In this document: piece by piece, positions 41,625-47,603 of the stretch
Numbering within the stretch: position 1 is the first letter of the stretch
Layout: each line of letters starts with the position of its first letter
NCBI GenBank assembly: GCA_030524805.1
Contig: JAUNFY010000018.1
Span: 1-47,603, forward strand
DNA from: Bacteroidales bacterium
Lineage (GTDB): Bacteria; Bacteroidota; Bacteroidia; Bacteroidales; Muribaculaceae
Direction: 5' to 3'
Length of the DNA stretch: 47,603 nt
Notes under the pieces: generated by a model
Told to the model about the DNA's origin: nothing
Seen by the model: the letters and a program-made list of their open reading frames with translations, nothing else
Databases searched by the model: none
Translations under genes and position numbers: made by a program

Positions 41625-41673
41625 GGAAATCATGAATAAACATGGGAAATCATGGATATTCATGGAAATCATG
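41625..41673. repeat. Short repeat cluster GGAAATCATG x3
   Basis: GGAAATCATG occurs at 41625-41634, 41645-41654 and 41664-41673, spaced 20 and 19 bp, separated by related ATG-rich words. It lies between sufE and the transporter gene, about 60 bp before the latter's start. Confidence 0.7.
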
Positions 41674-41733
41674 GGCGATGATGAATCCTTCAATAGACAA
41701 CAATAATAACCCCTAATAAAAATCCACTGAGTT

Positions 41734-43530
41734 ATGTTCAAGAACCAACCTGCAGGACTCTATGTGCTCGCTCTCGCGAACACGGGCGAACGATTCGGTT
41801 ACTACACGATGCTTGCCATTTTCCTGTTCTTCCTCCAGGCCAAATTCGGCTTCGACGCCACCTGGACCGGCCAGATTTTCTCAATCTTCCTGGCTCTCGT
41901 GTATTTCATGCCCGTCCTCGGCGGTTGGCTCGCCGACCGATGGAGCTTCAACAAATGCGTGCTCGCCGGCATAGCCGTGATGTTTGTCGGCTACGCCCTG
42001 ATGTCGGCTCCGACTCCGGTGCGCAGCAACACCTCCTTCCTCGTGCTGCTGGCAGCCCTTCTGCTGATAGCCACCGGCACCGGACTCTTCAAAGGCAACC
42101 TTCAGGTGATGGTGGGCGACCTCTACAACAACAGCAAATATGGCGATAAGCGCGACGCCGCTTTCTCGCTCTTCTACATGGCCATCAACCTCGGCTCGAT
42201 GTTCGCGCCCGGCGCGGCCATCGCGCTCAAGAACCTCGCGCTCAAGAACGCCGGATACCTCTCCAACAACCCTATGGCGGCGACGGTAAGCAACTGGTGT
42301 CTTGACACCAACGGCTTCACCAACATGCCGACCGATCAGGAGACACTCAAGAGCATGACCGACTTCGCCGTGAAGAACGGCATGGAGCAGGGTTCCGACC
42401 TCGCCACATGGCTCACCGGATATCTCCAGACTTTCGCCGACAGCTGCACCGTGCAGTTCGGCTCGCTGACCGAGTTTGCCGGCGGCTACATATCGGCTTT
42501 CTCCACCGGTTGCACCTACGCTTTCTCGCTGGCATGTGCCTCCCTCATCGTCAGCTTCCTCATCTACACTCTCGGACGCCGCACCTACAAGCATATCATC
42601 ACCGACGCCCCGAAAGCCGCTGACGGCAAGAAAGCACCGGTTGCAAGCAATGAGCCGGAACTCACTCCGGAGCAGACCAAGCAGCGCGTGGTGGCTCTCT
42701 TCCTCGTCTTCGCAGTGGTGATCTTCTTCTGGATGGTATTCCACCAGAACGGACAGACTCTCACCGAATTTGCCAAGAGCTGCACCGCCTCAGTGTCGGG
42801 CTCATGGACCCGCATCGGCTTCAACCTCGGCGCACTCGCAGCGATAGCCGCAGGCGTGTATGCCCTTTTCTCATTGATACAGTCAAAGACAAGCAAAGGC
42901 AAACTAATCAGCGGTGTCATCCTCGCAGTCTGCGCCGGCATCGTGATCTGGCTCTACAACGGCATGCCTGCCGAACTCACCGACATCGACCCCGCCGCCT
43001 ACCAGCAGTTCAACCCCTTCTTCGTGGTTGCCCTCACTCCCTTCTCCCTGGCCCTCTTCGGCTGGCTCAACCGCAAAGGCAAGGAACCCTCTGCACCGCG
43101 CAAGATCGGCTACGGCATGATCACCGCCGGAGTGGCATATCTCGTGATGGTGTTCGGATCGCTCTCGCTTGTAGGCACCAACGGTGAGGTATCCACCAAC
43201 TGGCTCATCTCCACCTATCTGCTTCTGACATTCGCTGAGCTTCTGCTCTCGCCGATGGGCATATCGTTTGTCAGCAAGGTGGCTCCTCCGAAGCTGAAGG
43301 GCGCCATGATGGGCGGATGGTTTGCCGCCACTGCCGTAGGCAACTATCTGGTATCGATCCCGATGCTCCTCTGGGGCAAGATCCCCGTATGGACCATCTG
43401 GACCATCCTCATCGCATTGTGTCTGCTCTCGGCAGCCTTCATATTCTCACAGATGAAGAAACTCGAGGCCGCTACCGGCGACATGCCGCAGCCCGTGCCC
43501 GACGATACTCTGGCCGACCCTGCGGAATAA
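41734..43530 (+). CDS. POT/PTR2-family oligopeptide transporter
   Basis: This major-facilitator transporter of 598 residues probably takes up di- and tripeptides with protons. About 14 hydrophobic helices are visible. The N-terminal family motif ExxERF appears as NTGERF, with Asn in place of the first Glu. GGWLADRW and GTGLFKGNLQVMVGDLY (PTR2 signature) follow, then YMAINLGSMFAPG. A large insertion of 100+ residues lies between helices 6 and 7, as in many Bacteroidetes members. The gene is alone, with a strong terminator just after it. Confidence 0.88.
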   Translation: MFKNQPAGLYVLALANTGERFGYYTMLAIFLFFLQAKFGFDATWTGQIFSIFLALVYFMPVLGGWLADRWSFNKCVLAGIAVMFVGYALMSAPTPVRSNTSFLVLLAALLLIATGTGLFKGNLQVMVGDLYNNSKYGDKRDAAFSLFYMAINLGSMFAPGAAIALKNLALKNAGYLSNNPMAATVSNWCLDTNGFTNMPTDQETLKSMTDFAVKNGMEQGSDLATWLTGYLQTFADSCTVQFGSLTEFAGGYISAFSTGCTYAFSLACASLIVSFLIYTLGRRTYKHIITDAPKAADGKKAPVASNEPELTPEQTKQRVVALFLVFAVVIFFWMVFHQNGQTLTEFAKSCTASVSGSWTRIGFNLGALAAIAAGVYALFSLIQSKTSKGKLISGVILAVCAGIVIWLYNGMPAELTDIDPAAYQQFNPFFVVALTPFSLALFGWLNRKGKEPSAPRKIGYGMITAGVAYLVMVFGSLSLVGTNGEVSTNWLISTYLLLTFAELLLSPMGISFVSKVAPPKLKGAMMGGWFAATAVGNYLVSIPMLLWGKIPVWTIWTILIALCLLSAAFIFSQMKKLEAATGDMPQPVPDDTLADPAE

Positions 43531-43545
43531 GAAAAGAATGATAAA

Positions 43546-43577
43546 GGGGACGCACCACAGTGCGTCCCCGACTTTAA
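43546..43577 (+). terminator. Intrinsic terminator of the POT transporter gene
   Basis: GGGGACGCAC (43546-43555) pairs perfectly with GTGCGTCCCC (43560-43569) around CACA, with flanking AAAG/CTTT. It begins 16 bp after the stop codon. Confidence 0.85.
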
Positions 43578-43644
43578 AACATAACCTCAATCCTCATTTT
43601 TTTTTAACTCACAATACCTAACCCCTAAACCTTAACCCTTAACC

Positions 43645-43671
43645 CGCAAGTTTCGCCTTGCGAGACTTGCG
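43645..43671 (+). promoter_or_regulatory. Alternative hairpins just before the NSS transporter start
   Basis: CGCAAG (43645-43650) can pair with CTTGCG (43657-43662), or, extended to CGCAAGT, with ACTTGCG (43665-43671). The two pairings exclude one another and end 11 nt from the ATG, where ribosomes bind. A run of CCTAA/CCTTAA-like words precedes it (43616-43645). Confidence 0.5.
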
Positions 43672-43682
43672 TTGACGATATT

Positions 43683-45050
43683 ATGGCAAACAATTCTGAA
43701 TTCAGCAGCAAGCTCGGAATCATAGCAGCCACAGTGGGAAGCGCGGTAGGCCTCGGCAATATCTGGCGTTTCCCGGCCGAGACACAGGCCAATGGCGGAG
43801 CGGCATTCCTGCTGATATATGTGGTGTGTGTACTCTTTTTCGGCATCCCCGTGATGTTGGGAGAGTTCGTGATCGGACGCGCCGGACGCAGCGACGCAAT
43901 CAACAGTTACAAAAAACTAAGTCCCGACAAGCCCTGGTGGGTTGCCGGCCTCTTCGGAGTGGTGTGCAGCTACCTCATCCTCACATTCTACATGGTGGTG
44001 TCGGGCTGGACCATGGAATACCTCTACCAGTCGATAACGGGCGAACTCTTCCGTCCGCTCGAGGGAGTGGAGGAAGGTAGCAATGTGCAGTTTCTTCAGC
44101 GGATGGATGAATATGTGTCGGGGGTGTGGCCTCCGATGATATGGACATGGATCAACATTGCGGTCTGCGGGCTCATCCTCTCGATGGGAGTGCAGAAGGG
44201 AATAGAGAAGGCGAGCAACATCATGATGCCCATGCTCTTCGTGATTCTCATCGTGCTGTGCATCTCGGCCATGACGCTGCCTAAGGCATCGGAAGGCCTG
44301 GCCTATTTCTTCAACCCCGATTTCTCAAAGATCACGCCCAAGGTCTGGATCAGCGCCCTCGGGCAGGCTTTCTTCTCGCTCAGCCTCGGCATGGGCACCA
44401 TGATCACTTACGCAAGCTATTTCAAGAAAGACACCAACCTGATGCAGACGGCCGTCACAGTGTCGGGAATAGGCATCTTCGTAGCCATTCTCGTGGGTAT
44501 GATCATCTTCCCCGGCGTGATGTCGTTCGGTCTGGAAGGGGAGTCGTTCAAGGGGAGCACCCTTGTGTTTGTAACCTTCCCTGAGATATTCAACCGGATG
44601 TGGTGTCCGCAGCTGTGGTCGATACTGTTCTTCACGCTCCTTGCAGTGGCCGCCATCACGAGCAGCATCTCCATCTCGGAAGTGTCGATAGCCTATTTCT
44701 GCGACCATTACGGCATGAAGCGCAAGATGGCCACTGTGATTGTGATGCTTCCTCTCATGGTGCTCGGCGCCCTGTCGTCGCTCAGCAACGGTGTGCTCTC
44801 CGACATGACACTCTTCGGCTTCACCATCTTCAGCGGATGCGACGCGCTTACGGCCGATGTGATAATGCCTTTGGGAGCCCTGATAATGTCGGTCTTCCTC
44901 GGATGGTTCGCGCCGAAAAACCTGATAAGGGAGCAGCTGACCAACGGAGGAAAACTAAAAGGATATTTTGTCGCCCCGGTGATATTCCTTCTCAAGTGGG
45001 TGACGCCGATTGTAATTGTCATCATACTCGTGACCTCGTTGTTCACGTGA
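43683..45050 (+). CDS. NSS-family sodium-dependent amino acid transporter
   Basis: This LeuT-fold neurotransmitter:sodium symporter of 455 residues probably moves an amino acid with sodium. The first helix holds the sodium-site signature GSAVGLGNIWRFP. Next are GGAAFLLIYVVCVLFFGIPVMLGEFVIGR and about eleven helices in all, as in the bacterial MhsT/TnaT-like proteins. The ligand cannot be told from sequence. The start of murF-alr is 6 bp after its stop, so they are likely co-transcribed, which is unusual pairing for a cell-wall gene. Confidence 0.9.
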   Translation: MANNSEFSSKLGIIAATVGSAVGLGNIWRFPAETQANGGAAFLLIYVVCVLFFGIPVMLGEFVIGRAGRSDAINSYKKLSPDKPWWVAGLFGVVCSYLILTFYMVVSGWTMEYLYQSITGELFRPLEGVEEGSNVQFLQRMDEYVSGVWPPMIWTWINIAVCGLILSMGVQKGIEKASNIMMPMLFVILIVLCISAMTLPKASEGLAYFFNPDFSKITPKVWISALGQAFFSLSLGMGTMITYASYFKKDTNLMQTAVTVSGIGIFVAILVGMIIFPGVMSFGLEGESFKGSTLVFVTFPEIFNRMWCPQLWSILFFTLLAVAAITSSISISEVSIAYFCDHYGMKRKMATVIVMLPLMVLGALSSLSNGVLSDMTLFGFTIFSGCDALTADVIMPLGALIMSVFLGWFAPKNLIREQLTNGGKLKGYFVAPVIFLLKWVTPIVIVIILVTSLFT

Positions 45051-45056
45051 TCAACT

Positions 45057-47480
45057 ATGAAAATTGAACTGAAACAACTGGCAGCCGCAGCCGACTGCAA
45101 ACTGATTGGTAAAAATCGTGCGATTGACATACTTCTGACCGACTCCCGCAGTCTGACCGAGCCGGAACGGACACTTTTTTTCGCACTCAAAGGTGAAAGC
45201 AACGACGGACACCGATACGTAAATGACCTCTACGCCCGCGGCGTGAGGTCGTTTGCCGTCGACCATGTTCCTGCCGACGCACCGGCCGAGATGCCCGAGG
45301 CTTCGTGGCTTGTCGCTGCCGACACGCTGAAAAGCCTCCAGAAGGCGGGGCACGCCTGCCGGGCGAATGCGCGGCGCATAGTGGCGATAACGGGATCGCG
45401 TGGCAAGACCACACTCAAGGAATGGCTCTTCAGCATGCTCTCGCCAACGCTCAACGTGAGCCGTTCGCCGCGCAGCTACAATTCCCAGATCGGGGTTCCA
45501 CTGAGCCTCTGGGCCATACGCCCGGGCAGCGATGTGGCCATAATCGAGGCCGGCATCTCCCACAGCGGAGAGATGGCCGCGCTTGCCGCCTGCATAGAGC
45601 CCGACACTGTGGTGATAACCAACATAGGGGAAGACCACGACCGCGGATTCGCATCGCGCGAGGAGAAAGTGAGCGAAAAGGTGAGTCTGGCGGCTGCGCC
45701 ATCGGTGAAGACAGTGGTGTATTGCGCCGACGACGTGTCGCTGGAAGCGGAGGTAATGCGGCAATGCGCGGGCAAACGGCTCATAGGCTGGCACGCAGCC
45801 GATATGGATGCCGGGATATTCAGCGATGAATTCCGCCGCGAGGCTGTGACCGGTGCTGATATCGAGAATCTCGGCAATGCCATTTCCACAGCCATGGCGC
45901 TCGGAATGCCGGAGGCGCAAGCCATCGGGGCGGCCGGAAAACTTCACCGCATCGGCACGCGCCTCAATGTGAGCGAGGGTGTGAACAACTGCATGATAGT
46001 TTTCGACTCCTATACGTCCGACCAGTCGTCGCTCGCTCCGGCACTCGACTTCATCAACCGCCGAGTCCCGGCCCGTAGCGCGAAGACTGTAATAGTAAGC
46101 GACCTTCTTCATGAAGCCGACAACGACGGCGACGCAGTGGCGGCGATGGCTGCCATGCTACGTGGGGCAGGAGTGTCGAGGCTGATAGCTGTCGGTAAAC
46201 GGCTCGGGAACGCGTCGGCAATCCTTTCGGAAGCAGTGGATTCGGCTGCATTTTTCGACGACACCGACTCACTGCTCGCATCGCTGAGCACGTCTGATTT
46301 CCGCAACGAGACCATCCTTGTGAAAGGGGCGCCGGAATATGATTTCGGCAGCGTGGCCCGGATGCTTGAGGCACGCACGCATGAGACGGTGCTTGAGGTA
46401 AACCTCGACGCCGTGGTGCGCAACTACAATTTCTTCAGGTCCCGGCTTCCGGCCGGCACCGGAATCGTGGCCATGGTCAAAGCTTCCGGCTATGGTGCGG
46501 GCAGCTATGAGATAGCCCGCACGCTTCAGGATGCCGGGGCCGCCTATCTGGCGGTAGCCGTGCTCGACGAGGGTATCGACCTCCGTAGCCGTGGCATCAC
46601 CATGCCCATCATGGTGATGAATCCGAAGGTGCTCAATTATCGCGAGATGTTTACCCACAGGCTCGAGCCGGAGGTGTTCTCCATGCCGATGCTTCGCGAT
46701 GTCATAAGGGAAGCGGAGAAGTATGGAGTGGAAGATTATCCGGTGCACATCAAGCTCGACACCGGCATGCACCGCATGGGCTTCGTGGAGGAGGAACTGC
46801 CTGAACTGATGCGCCTTCTCGCATCAACGGGCGCTGTGCGCATAGCCACGGCTTTCAGCCATCTGGCCACTGCCGATTGCGTCGACATGGACGATTACAC
46901 CCGCATGCAGCTGGAGCGTTTCGACCGCTTCACCAACTTCATGCTCTCCCACATTCAGCGTCCCTTCTTGCGCCATGTGCTTAATTCGGCCGGGATACTG
47001 CGTTTCCCTGAGTATCACTACGATATGGCGCGTCTCGGCATCGGCCTCTACGGCGTCAACACCCTTCCCCCCGAAGTGGAGCCGCCGTTGGCCACTGTCA
47101 GCACATTGCGCACCGTCATCATCGCCATCCGTGAATGGAAGAAAGGGGAGAGCATCGGCTATGCCCGCCGCACCGTTCTGGAGCGCGACTCGCGCATCGC
47201 CACCATTCCCATCGGATATGCCGACGGCATGAACCGTCATTTCGGCCGTGGCAACATCACGGTGAAGGTCAACGGGCAGGATGCGCCTACGGCCGGCAAC
47301 ATCTGCATGGATGCCTGCATGATCGACGTCACCAGCATCGACTGCCGTGAAGGCGATGTCGTGGAGATTTTCGGCCCCTCCGCCCCCGTATATCGTCTCT
47401 CCGACCTGCTCGACACCATCCCCTACGAAATCCTCACCTCCGTCTCGCCCCGCGTAAAAAGAGTCTACTACCGAGAATAA
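45057..47480 (+). CDS. Bifunctional MurF ligase / alanine racemase fusion
   Basis: This fusion protein has 807 residues. Residues 1-440 are UDP-MurNAc-tripeptide:D-Ala-D-Ala ligase (MurF), with the ATP loop ITGSRGKTT (111-119), NSQIGVPLSLW and EAGISHSGEM. Residues 441-807 are alanine racemase, which supplies D-Ala; the PLP lysine is Lys475 in VAMVKASGYGAG. Further Alr landmarks are VHIKLDTGMHRMGF, HVLNSAGILRFPEYHYDMARLGIGLYGV, IPIGYADGMNRHFGRG and AGNICMDACMIDVT. The first two Mur domains show the usual UDP-sugar binding start (LLTDSRSL). The fusion is standard for Bacteroidetes. It follows the NSS gene by 6 bp. Confidence 0.95.
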   Translation: MKIELKQLAAAADCKLIGKNRAIDILLTDSRSLTEPERTLFFALKGESNDGHRYVNDLYARGVRSFAVDHVPADAPAEMPEASWLVAADTLKSLQKAGHACRANARRIVAITGSRGKTTLKEWLFSMLSPTLNVSRSPRSYNSQIGVPLSLWAIRPGSDVAIIEAGISHSGEMAALAACIEPDTVVITNIGEDHDRGFASREEKVSEKVSLAAAPSVKTVVYCADDVSLEAEVMRQCAGKRLIGWHAADMDAGIFSDEFRREAVTGADIENLGNAISTAMALGMPEAQAIGAAGKLHRIGTRLNVSEGVNNCMIVFDSYTSDQSSLAPALDFINRRVPARSAKTVIVSDLLHEADNDGDAVAAMAAMLRGAGVSRLIAVGKRLGNASAILSEAVDSAAFFDDTDSLLASLSTSDFRNETILVKGAPEYDFGSVARMLEARTHETVLEVNLDAVVRNYNFFRSRLPAGTGIVAMVKASGYGAGSYEIARTLQDAGAAYLAVAVLDEGIDLRSRGITMPIMVMNPKVLNYREMFTHRLEPEVFSMPMLRDVIREAEKYGVEDYPVHIKLDTGMHRMGFVEEELPELMRLLASTGAVRIATAFSHLATADCVDMDDYTRMQLERFDRFTNFMLSHIQRPFLRHVLNSAGILRFPEYHYDMARLGIGLYGVNTLPPEVEPPLATVSTLRTVIIAIREWKKGESIGYARRTVLERDSRIATIPIGYADGMNRHFGRGNITVKVNGQDAPTAGNICMDACMIDVTSIDCREGDVVEIFGPSAPVYRLSDLLDTIPYEILTSVSPRVKRVYYRE

Positions 47481-47486
47481 AACCCA

Positions 47487-47521
47487 CTGAGGCCGAGGGT
47501 GGCAGACACCCCCGGCCTCAG
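47487..47521 (+). terminator. Terminator-like hairpin after murF-alr
   Basis: CTGAGGCCG-GGGTG (47487-47501, with one unpaired A) pairs with CACCC-CGGCCTCAG (47507-47521). The T run is lacking on the plus strand, so termination may be Rho-assisted or the hairpin may protect the 3' end. Confidence 0.65.
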
Positions 47522-47549
47522 CGTAAAAAGCGGGCAATCCTGGCCGGTT

Positions 47550-47594
47550 TACACTTTTCAATCTCTTTTAGCCCTCGAAAAATACACTTTTCAA
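47550..47594. repeat. Direct repeat TACACTTTTCAA at the window edge
   Basis: TACACTTTTCAA occurs at 47550-47561 and 47583-47594, 33 bp apart. The next feature lies outside the window, so its role cannot be told. Nothing else is seen in the last 80 bases. Confidence 0.6.
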
Positions 47595-47603
47595 GCCATT
47601 TTG

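Noticed and set aside
41640-41680. CRISPR-like array
   Set aside because: Repeats are only 10 bp, three copies, with spacers of about 10 bp; no cas genes.
43616-43645. Telomere-like CCCTAA/CCTTAA words
   Set aside because: Too short and irregular to be a functional array; bacterial linear ends are not expected here. Mentioned only as context for the hairpins.

Overview
The window is a chromosomal segment from a Bacteroidales bacterium, most likely Muribaculaceae or a close relative. I infer this from the gene set: a fused MurF-alanine racemase, TamL, C10 peptidase lipoproteins, a CpsB-type PHP phosphatase, TPR-HTH membrane regulators and a type IX secretion C-terminal domain. Bacteroidetes promoters (TTTG, 19-20 nt, TAnnTTTG) recur, and the sequence is moderately GC-rich. 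No rRNA, CRISPR array, phage gene or transposase is visible.

Layout. 1-3.8 kb (minus): WecA-like sugar-phosphate transferase, Wza-like export lipoprotein, CpsB-like phosphatase and TcdA, without the Wzc kinase usually found between the last pair of capsule genes. 3.9-6.5 kb: meaB, two overlapping DUF1573 genes and, on the plus strand, tRNA-Pro(TGG) with its own promoter and terminator. 6.6-12.4 kb (minus): yidC, a NapH-like iron-sulfur membrane protein, thyA, folA and a GT4 glycosyltransferase. 12.5-20.6 kb is an accessory, rearranged region, AT-rich in its core. 20.6-29 kb (minus) reads as one long operon: xseA, gph-like, rnpA, yidD, GH3-like, tamL and a TPR-HTH regulator. 29.1-29.4 kb (plus) holds a candidate structured small RNA, followed by a probable type IX secretion substrate. 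31-35.7 kb (minus): topA-prfB and bioB. 36-47.5 kb (plus): acyl-CoA ligase, CBS-nucleotidyltransferase, obg, acyltransferase, sufE, a POT transporter, an NSS transporter and murF-alr.

The accessory region is the most interesting part. A three-gene surface module is transcribed from one consensus promoter: a small secreted DUF3244-like protein, a streptopain-family (C10) cysteine protease lipoprotein, and a lipoprotein with a BACON-like domain followed by a beta/gamma-crystallin domain. The last gene is split by one extra base in an A9 tract. A second, decayed copy of the whole module lies about 2 kb away. It retains the BACON lipoprotein without its crystallin domain, the last ~43 codons of the protease and a frameshifted start of the DUF3244 gene. 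Next to the module, a TPR-HTH membrane regulator is cut off from its DNA-binding domain by a perfect 77-bp tandem duplication. A 46-bp fragment of the 3' end of tamL is also stranded nearby. I propose, as inference only, a protease/partner system with switchable or decaying components.

Limits: all calls come from reading translated sequence and motifs by eye. No database search, RNA folding or alignment program was run, and single-base lesions could be sequencing or assembly errors.
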